This document shows positions 15,922-24,465 of a stretch of DNA of 44,808 nt, in pieces. The stretch is from Neobacillus citreus (lineage in GTDB: Bacteria > Bacillota > Bacilli > Bacillales > Cytobacillaceae). Position 1 is the stretch's first letter, and each line of letters starts with the position of its first letter. Location of the stretch: contig NZ_JAGYPE020000048.1 in assembly GCF_018343545.2 (NCBI RefSeq), positions 1 through 44,808 on the forward strand. The letters run 5' to 3'. A program made the translations under genes and the position numbers. A model generated the notes under the pieces. The model had not been told where the DNA came from. It was given only the letters and a program-made list of their open reading frames with translations, and did no database searches.

Positions 15922-16881
15922 ATGAGAATTCGCTTTGGGTATGTTTCGCATGCGATTAGTTTGTGGGATGCCTCTCCGGCCAAGACGCTTACCTTTGCGC
16001 GGTATCAACAGCTGAACTCTGAGGAGCGGGCGGCTAAACTCCGCGAGATTACGAAACAAAATCTGAACCACACACTGCGGATGCTCCATTATAATGTGGC
16101 TCATGAGCTGGAGCTGTATCGATTCTCCAGCTCGATTGTTCCGCTTGCCACCCATCCGGAGGTGCGCTGGGACTTCGTCGCCCCATTTCGCAGCGAGTGG
16201 CAGGAAATTGGCGACCTTGTGAAAAAGCATAACCTAAGGGTCAGCTTTCACCCGAACCAATTTACCTTGTTTACCTCGCCAAAGCAGCAAATTACGGAGA
16301 ACGCGGTGATCGACATGACCTACCATTTTCAAATGCTGGACGCCATGGAAGTTGCGGCGGATAGCTTGATTAACATCCATATCGGCGGTGCTTATGGTGA
16401 CAAACAGCAGGCCCTTTCCCGTTTTCATCAAAACCTGAAAGCCTTGCCTGCTCATATAAAAAATATTATGACCTTAGAAAATGACGACAAAACGTATACC
16501 GCAGAAGAGACGCTGGCTGTATGTGAAGAAGAGACGATTCCGTTCATTTTTGATTACCATCACCATATGGCCAATCCTTGCACCAAGCCGCTTGAGGAAC
16601 TGCTGCCACGGATTTTCCAAACCTGGTCCCATAGGCCGAGCCTCTTGCCGAAGGTACACATCTCCTCTCCCAAGTCGGAAAAGGAATACCGGTCCCATGC
16701 GGATTTCGTCGACCCAGAGTTTATCATGCCCTTTTTAAAATTGCTGAAAGAGGCTGGAAAGGATGTTGATTTCATGATTGAGGCGAAAGCAAAGGATCAA
16801 GCCTGTTTGAAATTGGTGGAGGATTTAAGCAAGATTCGCGGCTTTAAGCGGATTAGCGGAGGTGCGCTAGAAATTAAATAA
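15922..16881 (+). CDS. uvsE: UV damage endonuclease UvsE (UVDE)
   Basis: Nicks DNA 5' of UV photoproducts and other distorting lesions, starting an excision repair route independent of UvrABC. The product is 319 aa with the family N-terminus MRIRFGYVSHAISLWDASPA. TIM-barrel metal ligands are visible in VSFHPNQFTLF, NIHIGGAYGDK, MTLENDDKTYT, IFDYHHHMANP, KVHISSPK, HADFVDP and FMIEAKAKD. A GGGAGGTGGGAG site precedes the ATG at 15922; an open frame extending 29 codons upstream overlaps the clsB end and lacks support. Its place after clsB matches ywjD. UV repair is relevant to germinating spores. Confidence 0.94.
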   Translation: MRIRFGYVSHAISLWDASPAKTLTFARYQQLNSEERAAKLREITKQNLNHTLRMLHYNVAHELELYRFSSSIVPLATHPEVRWDFVAPFRSEWQEIGDLVKKHNLRVSFHPNQFTLFTSPKQQITENAVIDMTYHFQMLDAMEVAADSLINIHIGGAYGDKQQALSRFHQNLKALPAHIKNIMTLENDDKTYTAEETLAVCEEETIPFIFDYHHHMANPCTKPLEELLPRIFQTWSHRPSLLPKVHISSPKSEKEYRSHADFVDPEFIMPFLKLLKEAGKDVDFMIEAKAKDQACLKLVEDLSKIRGFKRISGGALEIK

Positions 16882-16888
16882 CTCCAGT

Positions 16889-16920
16889 AAAAAGAGTCCC
16901 CGACCCCGGAGACTCTTTTA
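16889..16920. terminator. Bidirectional terminator between uvsE and sspH
   Basis: AAAAAGAGTC and GACTCTTTTA flank a C/G-rich loop, with U-runs on both strands. It serves the convergent uvsE and sspH genes. Confidence 0.85.
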
Positions 16921-17097
16921 TTCTTCAATTAAATTTAAGACAGGAACGTCCTGCTCATGTTCAGGATCCGTCCTGGAATATATCCGCGCCATTTTCGATG
17001 CTTCGTCCACATGCTGGATAATGACCGGCGTTCCCTCATAGGTCACATTAATCATATCCGCGGATTCCAAAATTTCCTTCGCTCTGCCTACATTCAT
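16918..17097 (-). CDS. sspH: H-type small acid-soluble spore protein
   Basis: A 59-aa minor SASP of the SspH family, made in the forespore. The sequence begins MNVGRAKEILESADMINVTY, and the following EGTP, IQHVDE, ARIY and EHEQDVPV blocks are family hallmarks. The ATG at 17097 gives the canonical length; a longer open frame upstream reads through the promoter and is not coding. GAGGAG lies 12 nt upstream. A forespore-type promoter is visible at 17133-17162. The gene sits where B. subtilis has ywjC, between uvsE and argS. Confidence 0.92.
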   Translation of the reverse strand: MNVGRAKEILESADMINVTYEGTPVIIQHVDEASKMARIYSRTDPEHEQDVPVLNLIEE

Positions 17098-17132
17098 GCG
17101 TTCGGTCCACTCCTCACAAATAAGTACACTAT

Positions 17133-17162
17133 TACTATTTGCATTTTTTTGGAGGGTATTCA
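17133..17162 (-). promoter_or_regulatory. sigma-G/sigma-F-like promoter of sspH
   Basis: The minus strand has TGAATA (17162-17157), a 17-bp spacer and AATAGTA (17139-17133), close to the sigma-G consensus TGAATA-N17/18-CATACTA. Known SspH-family genes are forespore-expressed. Confidence 0.6.
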
Positions 17163-17226
17163 TATTTTTAGGGACTATTTGATAAATAGCAAGGGCCGTT
17201 AATCTAATTTTGTGCGTCATTTTTTG

Positions 17227-17340
17227 CTTACTCGTCAGTTTCTGGCAATTACTCGCCAACTTTTTAAATTTACTCGCTTAATTCGAGATTTACTCGTCGG
17301 TTTAATCTATTTACTCGCCAAAATCCCCAATTTACTCTCC
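17227..17340 (+). repeat. 21-bp phased repeat array A4 (core TTTACTCGCC)
   Basis: Six cores TTACTCG(C/T)C start at 17228, 17249, 17270, 17290, 17311 and 17332, with steps of 21, 21, 20, 21 and 21. It is the same core and orientation as array A1, 17 kb away, but the spacers differ. It lies between the argS terminator and the sspH promoter. Confidence 0.9.
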
Positions 17341-17349
17341 AACCCCAAT

Positions 17350-17380
17350 AAAAAGGCCCCCTTTTCCAAAAAAGGAGGCA
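17350..17380 (-). terminator. argS terminator
   Basis: Minus-strand stem GCCTCCTTTT/AAAAGGGGGC with one G-U pair, followed by CTTTTT. It lies 20-50 bp after the argS stop. Confidence 0.85.
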
Positions 17381-17401
17381 TTTCGAATCTGATAATATAT
17401 G

Positions 17402-19072
17402 CTACATTTTTTCCGGTGCCGAAACCCCAATCAACGCCAGCGCATTCCGTAACGTAATCTGCACAGCGTTCACCAATCCAAGGCGTGCCTTAGTCCGCTC
17501 AGGCTCACCAGCCTCGAGCACCTTTTCCGCATTGTAAAAGCTGTGGAACGTCGAAGCCAATTCAAAAATGTAATTGGTAACCCGGTGCGGCACGCGCTTC
17601 AACGCCGCTTCGCCAACCGCATGCGGGAACTCGCCCAACTTTTTCAACAATTCGATTTCCTTTTCAGAAGCCACCATTGAAAAATCAGCGCCGGAATCAA
17701 CTGCAAATCCCTGCTCCTCGCCAGACCGCAAAATTGAACAAATCCTTGCGTGAGCATACTGCGCATAATAAACCGGATTTTCATTGGACTGCGATACTGC
17801 CAAATCCAAATCAAAGTCCATATGGGTATCCGAGCTGCGCATCGCAAAGAAATAACGCGTCGCATCGAGGCCGACCTCATCGACCAGATCCCGCATTGTT
17901 ACAGCCTTTCCGGTCCGCTTCGACATCTTCATCTTCTCGCCGTTTTTATACAAATGAACAAGCTGGATGATCTCAACCTCGAGTGCCTCGCGGTCATAGC
18001 CGAGCGCCTGAATCGCCGCCTTCATCCTTGGTATATAACCGTGATGGTCCGCTCCCCAAATATTGATCAATTTTTCAAAGCCGCGCTCAAGTTTGTCCTT
18101 GTGATAGGCAATATCCGGCGTCAAATACGTGTAAGAGCCGTCCTGCTTAATCAACACGCGATCCTTGTCGTCGCCAAGTTCGGTGGAACGCAGCCAGGTT
18201 GCCCCGTCCTGCTCATAGATATAGCCGCTCTCCCGCAATGCCGCCAGCGCCGTGTCAATTTTTCCATTTTTATAAAGCGATGTTTCCGAGTACCACACAT
18301 CAAAGCGGACACGGAAGTCCTCGAGGTCCCTTTGGAGCTTTTTCATTTCATATTTCAAGCCATACTCCCGGAAAAATTCAAACCGCTCTTCTTCAGAGAC
18401 ATTTACATATTTATCGCCAAACTCTTCCGCAAGCTGCTTGCCAATCCCCACAATGTCCGCACCGTGGTAGCCGTCCTCCGGCATTTCTTTTTCCAGACCA
18501 AGCGCTTGGAAATAGCGCGCTTCAACAGAAAGCGCCAGGTTATTAATCTGATTTCCCGCATCATTGATGTAATATTCACGGGACACATCATAGCCAGCCT
18601 TGGCCAAAATGTTGCTTAAAGAATCACCGACCGCCGCACCGCGAGCATGTCCTAAGTGAAGGTCGCCCGTTGGATTCGCCGACACGAATTCCACTTGGAT
18701 TTTCTGGGTGCCGCCAACCGTCGTCTCGCCATACTTGTCCCCTGCCTGCAAAATTGTCGGAATCAGCTCAGTCAAATACGAATTATTCATGTAAAAATTT
18801 ATAAACCCCGGCCCGGCAATTTCCATTTTTTCAATCGAAGCCTTGGAACGGTCGAAGTTCTCCACAAGGGCCTCGGCAATCATCCGCGGCGCCTTCTTCG
18901 CCACCCGCGCCAGCTGCATCGCCATGTTGGTCGAATAATCGCCATGTGCCTTCTCCTTCGGGGTTTCGAGAATCACATCCGGAATCTGCTCTTCGGACGC
19001 AAGCCCTGCCTTCAGCACCGCTGCCCGAATTTCCTCCTTAATCTTTTGCTGCACTTGTCCCACAATGTTCAT
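17402..19072 (-). CDS. argS: Arginyl-tRNA synthetase
   Basis: Charges tRNA-Arg in the cytoplasm. The product is 556 aa, a class I synthetase. The N-terminal tRNA-recognition domain has the usual KAHGDYSTNMAMQLA. The HIGH-type motif is HLGHARG in the stretch SANPTGDLHLGHARGAA, and the KMSKS-type motif is KMSKRTGKAV. The C-terminal anticodon-binding (DALR) domain ends with VSAPEKM. The ATG overlaps the ywiB stop by 4 nt (ATGA), and its GAGGA site lies inside ywiB, so the two are translationally coupled. Confidence 0.98.
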   Translation of the reverse strand: MNIVGQVQQKIKEEIRAAVLKAGLASEEQIPDVILETPKEKAHGDYSTNMAMQLARVAKKAPRMIAEALVENFDRSKASIEKMEIAGPGFINFYMNNSYLTELIPTILQAGDKYGETTVGGTQKIQVEFVSANPTGDLHLGHARGAAVGDSLSNILAKAGYDVSREYYINDAGNQINNLALSVEARYFQALGLEKEMPEDGYHGADIVGIGKQLAEEFGDKYVNVSEEERFEFFREYGLKYEMKKLQRDLEDFRVRFDVWYSETSLYKNGKIDTALAALRESGYIYEQDGATWLRSTELGDDKDRVLIKQDGSYTYLTPDIAYHKDKLERGFEKLINIWGADHHGYIPRMKAAIQALGYDREALEVEIIQLVHLYKNGEKMKMSKRTGKAVTMRDLVDEVGLDATRYFFAMRSSDTHMDFDLDLAVSQSNENPVYYAQYAHARICSILRSGEEQGFAVDSGADFSMVASEKEIELLKKLGEFPHAVGEAALKRVPHRVTNYIFELASTFHSFYNAEKVLEAGEPERTKARLGLVNAVQITLRNALALIGVSAPEKM

Positions 19073-19479
19073 TTTTGTTCCTCCTGAAAACTTATTTCTA
19101 AATGGTATGTACCGGCAGGCGTTCCCTGCATGGCAAAATCATATAGGATGCTGATATGTCCGCTGCCATTGTCGTATGAATAGACAAGCTTCCGCGTCTT
19201 TGTCGTTGTCTCAAACGTCCCAAACGCCAGCTCGTAACTGCCGCGAAGCTTCCGATTCAGTTGAAAGGGCAGGCGCATCTTCAAAGGGCCGCTTCTTAGG
19301 ATTAGGGCCTCGTCTTGGGATGTTTTCACAATCGTGCGCACCATCCCCTCCTCCAGCACTTCCTCATACTGCAGGTAGGAAGCCTGATCTTTTTGAAAGT
19401 AGCGGCCAAACACCGTCAGTTCAAACGTCTCTTGGTCATCAATCGTTGTCTTCACGTTAATCTTTACAGGAATCTCCAT
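19069..19479 (-). CDS. ywiB: DUF1934 protein YwiB
   Basis: A 136-aa beta-rich protein of the DUF1934 family with a lipocalin-like barrel predicted for the family. No reaction is known. The sequence alternates beta-strands (VKINVKTTID, VRTIVKTS, RKLVYSYD, TYHLEISFQ) and has no signal peptide or membrane helix. GAGGAG lies 6 nt before the ATG. It is coupled to argS by a 4-nt overlap and is first in the operon, the same pairing as in B. subtilis. Confidence 0.9.
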   Translation of the reverse strand: MEIPVKINVKTTIDDQETFELTVFGRYFQKDQASYLQYEEVLEEGMVRTIVKTSQDEALILRSGPLKMRLPFQLNRKLRGSYELAFGTFETTTKTRKLVYSYDNGSGHISILYDFAMQGTPAGTYHLEISFQEEQK

Positions 19480-19576
19480 GCTGCACTCCTCTTTAAAAAA
19501 AGGAACCTTGATAAGCTCTTTTTTCTCTGTCCATGTCTATAACATTGACTTACACACCGTTTCGCATACTTTTCCT

Positions 19577-19605
19577 ATTATAAACATGGTTTACCTACAA
19601 ATCAA
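19577..19605 (-). promoter_or_regulatory. sigma-A promoter of ywiB-argS
   Basis: The minus strand shows TTGATT (19605-19600), 17 bp and TATAAT (19582-19577). The -35 box overlaps the end of the speB terminator. Confidence 0.8.
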
Positions 19606-19639
19606 AAGATGCCCACCCAAAAAAGGGCAGGCATCTTTT
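19604..19639 (-). terminator. speB terminator
   Basis: The arms AAAAGATGCC and GGCATCTTTT are perfect complements, with an inner GCCC/GGGT pairing around a T-rich loop. It reads out from speE-speB. Confidence 0.85.
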
Positions 19640-19640
19640 A

Positions 19641-19692
19641 GGGAGTCTGACCCCCATTGCTTTAACGCGTTACTCTATCGGGGGTCTGCCCC
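19641..19692. repeat. GACCCCC/GGGGGTC inverted repeat
   Basis: GGGAGTCTGACCCCC at 19641 and GGGGGTCTGCCCC at 19680 form inverted arms 24 bp apart, between the speB stop and its terminator. A related G-run/C-run palindrome lies at 20593-20608, upstream of speB. They look like members of a small dispersed intergenic repeat family. Confidence 0.5.
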
Positions 19693-19701
19693 ATGCAACA
19701 C

Positions 19702-20574
19702 TTATTTCACCCAGCCAAGCAGCATTTCGCGAATCAGTTTGCTAGCTGTGTTGGCTGTTTGCTCGGATACATCGTAGATTGGCGCCACTTCAACAAGGTC
19801 GCAGCCGACCACATTTACCTCAGAACGGGCAATCGCATGAATCGAAGCAAGCAACTCTTTTGAGGTGATTCCACCCGCATCGACGGTACCAGTTCCTGGC
19901 GCATGCGCCGGATCGAGGACGTCGATATCGATTGTGACATAAACCGGACGACCAGCAAGCTTCGGCAGAATTTCCTTTAACGGCTCAAGCACTTCAAACT
20001 TGGAAATATGCATGCCGTTTTGTTTGGCCCACTCGAATTCTTCCTTCATCCCGGAACGGATGCCGAAAGAATACACGTTGTGCGGCCCAATATGCTCAGC
20101 GATTTTACGAATTGGTGTAGAGTGCGATAACGGCTCACCCTCATAATTTTCACGCAGGTCGGTATGGGCATCCATATGGATAATCGCCAAATCCGGATAT
20201 TTTTTAAAAACAGCCTTCATAACCGGCCAGGAAACTAGGTGCTCCCCGCCCATGCCAAACGGGAACTTCTCGGCAGCCAATACCTGGTCAATGAAATCTT
20301 CAATAATATCAAGGCTCTTCTGGGCATTCCCAAACGGAAGCGGAATATCGCCCGCATCGAAATATTTTACTTCATCAAGCTCGCGGTCGAGGTACGGGCT
20401 GTACTCCTCAAGCCCAATCGACACCTCGCGAATCCGTGCCGGGCCGAAACGGGAACCCGGGCGGTAGCTTACCGTCCAGTCCATCGGCATTCCATATAAT
20501 ACAACCTGACTCTCCTCAAAATTCGGGTGGCTCTTAATGTATACATTCCCCGAATACGCTTCATCAAAACGCAT
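19702..20574 (-). CDS. speB: Agmatinase
   Basis: Hydrolyses agmatine to putrescine and urea, using two manganese ions, in the cytoplasm. The product is 290 aa. The ureohydrolase metal-binding motifs are all present: GGEHLVSW, IIHMDAHTDLRE and DIDVLDPAHAPGTGT. The second of two adjacent ATG codons is chosen because it gives the MRFDEAYSG start of B. subtilis SpeB and sits 8 nt from GGGG. It lies 55 bp downstream of speE. Together SpeB makes putrescine and SpeE converts it to spermidine. Confidence 0.97.
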   Translation of the reverse strand: MRFDEAYSGNVYIKSHPNFEESQVVLYGMPMDWTVSYRPGSRFGPARIREVSIGLEEYSPYLDRELDEVKYFDAGDIPLPFGNAQKSLDIIEDFIDQVLAAEKFPFGMGGEHLVSWPVMKAVFKKYPDLAIIHMDAHTDLRENYEGEPLSHSTPIRKIAEHIGPHNVYSFGIRSGMKEEFEWAKQNGMHISKFEVLEPLKEILPKLAGRPVYVTIDIDVLDPAHAPGTGTVDAGGITSKELLASIHAIARSEVNVVGCDLVEVAPIYDVSEQTANTASKLIREMLLGWVK

Positions 20575-20592
20575 CATTTATTCCCCTTTCTA

Positions 20593-20608
20593 ACGGGGGT
20601 ACGCCCCC
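20593..20608. repeat. GGGGGTACGCCCCCC palindrome between speE and speB
   Basis: A 6-bp G/C stem, GGGGG-TACG-CCCCC, in the 54-bp intercistronic gap. It resembles the G-run/C-run repeat at 19641-19692. It has no T-run, so it is a hairpin and not a full terminator. Confidence 0.5.
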
Positions 20609-20628
20609 CAATACATCACCAGACCATT

Positions 20629-21459
20629 TTATTTCAACAAATCCCCCACAAATTTCGGCAGAACAAAGGCTGCCTTGTGGAGTTCTTTTGTGTAGTATCG
20701 TGTTTCGATGTCGTGGAAGCGGTCGTCGCCGACTGCGAGCGGATCGTATTTTTTCGATCCGATGGTGAATGCCCACAGGCCGCTTGGATAGGTTGGGATA
20801 TTGGCAACATAAAGGTTGGTCAGCGGGAAAATTTCACGAACGTCACGCTGCACATTGCGAATCAGATCCGCTTTAAACCACGGGTTGTCTGACTGGGCCA
20901 CAAAGATTCCGTCTTCCTTCAATGCCTTGGAAATCCCGGCATAGAATCCCTTTGTAAACAGGTTCACGGCGGGTCCAACCGGTTCAGTCGAGTCTACCAT
21001 AATGACATCGTATTCATTTTCACTATTGGCAATGTGCATAAACCCATCATCAACGCGGACATCGACACGAGGGTCGTCCAGCCAGCCGGCAATCTCAGGC
21101 AGGAACTTCTTCGAATACTCGATTACTTTCCCGTCGATATCGACAAGCGTCGCCTTTTTCACACTTGGGTGCTTCAACACCTCGCGGATGACGCCGCCAT
21201 CACCGCCGCCGACAACCAGCACATTCTCCGGATTCGGATGCGTAAATAACGGCACATGTGCGACCATCTCATGGTAGACGAACTCGTCTTTTACCGAAGT
21301 CATGACCATGCCGTCTAGCAAGAGCATGTTGCCCCACTCGGCTGTTTCTACCATTTCCAGCATTTGAAACTCGGTTTGTTCTGTATGTAAAGTTTGATTC
21401 ACTTTCATCGTAATCCCAAAGTTCTCGGTCTGCTTTTCCGTAAACCAAAGTCCGCCCAT
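20629..21459 (-). CDS. speE: Spermidine synthase
   Basis: Transfers the aminopropyl group of decarboxylated S-adenosylmethionine to putrescine. The product is 276 aa. The N-terminal beta-sheet domain carries QTEFQMLEMVETAEWGNML. The Rossmann domain has the family signature VLVVGGGDGGVIREVLKH, the acidic VDIDGKVIEYSKKFLP and the catalytic-loop DSTEPVGPA. AAAGGAAG lies 8 nt before the ATG. It is the first gene of speE-speB. Confidence 0.97.
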   Translation of the reverse strand: MGGLWFTEKQTENFGITMKVNQTLHTEQTEFQMLEMVETAEWGNMLLLDGMVMTSVKDEFVYHEMVAHVPLFTHPNPENVLVVGGGDGGVIREVLKHPSVKKATLVDIDGKVIEYSKKFLPEIAGWLDDPRVDVRVDDGFMHIANSENEYDVIMVDSTEPVGPAVNLFTKGFYAGISKALKEDGIFVAQSDNPWFKADLIRNVQRDVREIFPLTNLYVANIPTYPSGLWAFTIGSKKYDPLAVGDDRFHDIETRYYTKELHKAAFVLPKFVGDLLK

Positions 21460-21502
21460 CTAACCATCTTCCTTTCCTCTTTTTTCTAATAAACACTTCA
21501 AA

Positions 21503-21531
21503 TTTATACTACCCAAACTATTGAATTACAA
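21503..21531 (-). promoter_or_regulatory. Candidate sigma-A promoter of speE-speB
   Basis: Minus strand TTGTAA (21531-21526), 17 bp, TATAAA (21508-21503), about 45 bp before the speE start. Confidence 0.55.
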
Positions 21532-21578
21532 ACACATGAAAAAGTCTAGCAAAAATGTTTCAAATTCCTGCAAAAAAT

Positions 21579-21609
21579 TGTTTAAAAAGAGTCTATTTTT
21601 TCAATACTA
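21579..21609 (+). promoter_or_regulatory. Candidate sigma-F/G promoter of pbpG
   Basis: TGTTTA (21579-21584), 18 bp, AATACTA (21603-21609). The -10 box is one base off the sigma-G consensus; the -35 is weaker. Known pbpG genes are forespore-expressed. Confidence 0.35.
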
Positions 21610-21684
21610 TTACTATCGGTTTTTTCCAAAATCCAAAATTTCCCGTCAGAACGGTATTACAAAAAAACAGGGGGTGAAGTTAGC

Positions 21685-23754
21685 ATGGAAGTCATGACGA
21701 ATCACGGTTTTCGAAAAACAGTTAAATATTTGCGTGCTCTAATCATCATCAGCTTGATTGGCATGATTTGTATGCTTGTACTTTTCCTCGGCGTCCTCGC
21801 CTATGCGAAAATACTAGGACCGCCGCCGCTCGCCGTTCCGCAGTCGACGTTATTCTTCGCTGACGACGGAACGCTGATCGGCGAAAGCAATAACGGCCAG
21901 AAGCGCTACTGGGCAAAGCTTAACGATATCTCTCCGGATCTCGTCAATGCGACCATTGCGATTGAGGATAAAAATTTTTACGAGCATCATGGGTTTGATT
22001 ATAAGCGGATTGCCGGGGCAGTTCTCGCCGATATCAAGGCCTTCGCCAAGGTTCAGGGGGCAAGTACCATCACCCAGCAATACGCTCGGAACCTTTTCCT
22101 CGAGCATGACAAAACTTGGACGCGTAAGCTGACCGAAGCCTTTTATGCGATCCGCCTCGAGATGAACTATTCAAAACAACAAATTCTAGAAGGCTATTTA
22201 AATACGATTTATTACGGCAACGGCGCTTATGGGGTCGAAGCAGCCAGCCAATATTATTATGGTAAAAAAGCAGCCGACCTCTCGCTGGCAGAAGCAAGCC
22301 TGCTCGCCGGCATTCCGAAGGGGCCGGGCATCTATTCACCGCTCCGGTCTATCAAAAACGCGAAAGCGCGGCAAAACATTATTTTGCAAAGCATGGTGAA
22401 AAACGGATACATCAAGAAAGATGCAGCCCAAATTGCGGCCGGGCAGCGCCTTGTCTTCGTGGGGGAACACCAGACGGTTAAAGCAAGGACCGCCCCTTAT
22501 TTTCAGGATGCGGTTAAAAAAGCCTTGAAAAATCAGCTTCATCTCGATGACCGGACCATCGCCCTCGGCGGCCTAAAGGTCTATACGACACTGAACATGA
22601 AGCAGCAGGAGGCGGCTGAGGAGCAGGTCAATCGGTATGTCTCAAAATCCTCGGAAATTCAGGTCGGCCTTGTCGCAATGGACCCGAAAAACGGCAATGT
22701 TAAGGCGATGGTCGGCGGCCGGGATTATGAAAAAAGTCCGTTCAACCGGGCCGTTCAGGCGGTCCGCCAGCCAGGCTCGACCATCAAGCCGCTCCTGTAC
22801 TACGCTGCCCTTGAGCACGGCTTCACGCCATCGTCAACGATGCGGAGCGAGTTTACGAAATTCCAGTTTGACGACGGGCAGGCCGACTATACGCCGCATA
22901 ATTTTAACAACAAGTATGCTGACGGCGAGATTACTCTTGCTCAGGCCCTTGCCGTTTCGGATAATATTTTTGCCGTAAAAACCCACCTCTTTTTAGGGGA
23001 AGAAACATTAATTGATACAGCGAAGAAATTCGGCCTGTCCACCACAATGTCGAAGGTGCCGTCACTTGCGCTGGGTACCTCAGGGGTGCGAGTGATTGAA
23101 ATGGCGAACGCCTACAGCATGTTCGCCAATGGCGGCAAAAAGGTCAGCCCGAACCTGATTACGAGAGTGGAAGACTTTAATGGCAATGTCATTTTTGAAA
23201 AGGAAAATAAAGAAGAAAAGGTGCTGGACCCGGCCAAAGCGTTCGTCATGACGCAAATGATGACCGGTGTGTTCGACCCTAAGCTTAGCGGCTATGCCAG
23301 GGTTACGGGAAGCACTATCATCAACGACTTGACCCGCCCCTATGCCGGAAAGTCCGGTTCGACGGAAACGGACAGCTGGATGATCGGCTTCTCGCCACAG
23401 CTGGTGACGGCCGTTTGGGCAGGCTATGATATCGGCAAACCGCTTGATGTTACTGCCGAGAAAACGTATGCGAAGAACGTTTGGGCGAATTTCATGGAGG
23501 AGGCTTTGGACGGCAAGCCCGTCAAAGCATTCAAGCCGCCAAAAGAGGGTGTCATCGGGCTTTACGTCGACCCGACGAACGGCAAGCTGGCGACCAGGGA
23601 TTGCCCAGTCCGCCGCTTCACCTACTACGTGACTGGCACTGAACCAACCGAATATTGCACCGAGCATATCGGCAAAGGCGGTTCGAAAAAGCATGATAAG
23701 AATGGCGATGACCAAAAAACCCCATGGTATAAACGCATTCTTCCATGGAGTTAA
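21685..23754 (+). CDS. pbpG: Bifunctional class A penicillin-binding protein (PBP2d-like)
   Basis: Polymerises and cross-links peptidoglycan outside the membrane. In B. subtilis PbpG (YwhE) acts in forespore germ-cell-wall synthesis. The product is 689 aa with a short cytoplasmic N-terminus and one membrane helix (about 16-42). The glycosyltransferase domain (about 60-240) has catalytic Glu94 in AIEDKNFYEHHG and the QGASTITQQYARN motif. The transpeptidase domain has Ser365 in PGSTIKP, the SDN triad in AVSDNIFAVK and Lys556 in GKSGSTE, where KSG replaces the usual KTG. A GGGGGTGA site precedes the ATG. It is divergent from speE and has its own terminator, and its position between speE and ywhD matches B. 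subtilis. Confidence 0.95.
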   Translation: MEVMTNHGFRKTVKYLRALIIISLIGMICMLVLFLGVLAYAKILGPPPLAVPQSTLFFADDGTLIGESNNGQKRYWAKLNDISPDLVNATIAIEDKNFYEHHGFDYKRIAGAVLADIKAFAKVQGASTITQQYARNLFLEHDKTWTRKLTEAFYAIRLEMNYSKQQILEGYLNTIYYGNGAYGVEAASQYYYGKKAADLSLAEASLLAGIPKGPGIYSPLRSIKNAKARQNIILQSMVKNGYIKKDAAQIAAGQRLVFVGEHQTVKARTAPYFQDAVKKALKNQLHLDDRTIALGGLKVYTTLNMKQQEAAEEQVNRYVSKSSEIQVGLVAMDPKNGNVKAMVGGRDYEKSPFNRAVQAVRQPGSTIKPLLYYAALEHGFTPSSTMRSEFTKFQFDDGQADYTPHNFNNKYADGEITLAQALAVSDNIFAVKTHLFLGEETLIDTAKKFGLSTTMSKVPSLALGTSGVRVIEMANAYSMFANGGKKVSPNLITRVEDFNGNVIFEKENKEEKVLDPAKAFVMTQMMTGVFDPKLSGYARVTGSTIINDLTRPYAGKSGSTETDSWMIGFSPQLVTAVWAGYDIGKPLDVTAEKTYAKNVWANFMEEALDGKPVKAFKPPKEGVIGLYVDPTNGKLATRDCPVRRFTYYVTGTEPTEYCTEHIGKGGSKKHDKNGDDQKTPWYKRILPWS

Positions 23755-23760
23755 TGAACG

Positions 23761-23794
23761 GAAAAAGCTCCGGGTTCAGCCCCGGAGCTTTTTC
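23761..23794. terminator. pbpG terminator (bidirectional)
   Basis: GAAAAAGCTCCGGG and CCCCGGAGCTTTTTC form a near-perfect 13-bp stem with T-runs on both strands, between the convergent pbpG and ywhD. Confidence 0.9.
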
Positions 23795-23937
23795 CTGTCC
23801 TAGTCTTACAGTGTTTTCACACTTCTTATAATACTACCCATTTTTGAAAAAAACTACAAGAGTTTGACATCATTTATTTTTGTAAAAAAATGTTCATAAT
23901 TAGGGTTAAAAAGGGGCTTGATTTTCCCTAAAATATT

Positions 23938-24447
23938 CTAATTAGCCTGCAAACCTTTTTTCAGTTCATCGGTCGAATTGTTCCATAAATCTTCGTTATG
24001 GCCGCGCAAGAAATCGGCTAGCACCTTTTTCGATTTGTCGTCCATATGTTCGACGATAATGTGGCGCTTCAGCGATTTATCCATGCGGTTGACGTGCTCT
24101 GGCAGCGACTTGTAGCCGCGGCGGATTTCCCGGTCAACAGTCATATAACAGGCTGTCACTCCAGCATAATAAGGACCTTCCGGCTTGCGGTCAACCGTCA
24201 CCCACACAAGCCAATAAGGCTTGCCATTTGGCACATCATCCTGATTCGGGAGGAATTTGATCCCTTTTTCAACGACGCTGCGGGCATGCATCGCACCGAC
24301 ATCAATCTCTGCTTCCCCGGCATTGACGTCAATAATGACCGGCGAAACATTATCCAGGCTCAACGCCCCCTTGCCATAGCCCTTGTGCCCGTCCGTCGGG
24401 TCATTTTTAATAATATTAAAACCTAGTTTTTTCTTGTTTTCTTCCAT
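23938..24447 (-). CDS. ywhD: YwhD family protein
   Basis: A 169-aa soluble protein of the YwhD family, function unknown. No signal peptide or membrane helix. A conserved block near the centre reads PYWLVWVTVDRKPEGPYYAG. It lies 18 bp downstream of the ywhC metalloprotease, the conserved pairing of B. subtilis, so the two are probably co-transcribed. GGAGG lies 12 nt before the ATG, slightly far. Confidence 0.88.
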   Translation of the reverse strand: MEENKKKLGFNIIKNDPTDGHKGYGKGALSLDNVSPVIIDVNAGEAEIDVGAMHARSVVEKGIKFLPNQDDVPNGKPYWLVWVTVDRKPEGPYYAGVTACYMTVDREIRRGYKSLPEHVNRMDKSLKRHIIVEHMDDKSKKVLADFLRGHNEDLWNNSTDELKKGLQAN

Positions 24448-24465
24448 TGATGCTATAAACCTCCT

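Noticed and set aside
17098..17259. Longer protein upstream of the H-type SASP
   Set aside because: The extra 54 residues cover the forespore promoter and have no homology. The 59-aa form is the family length.
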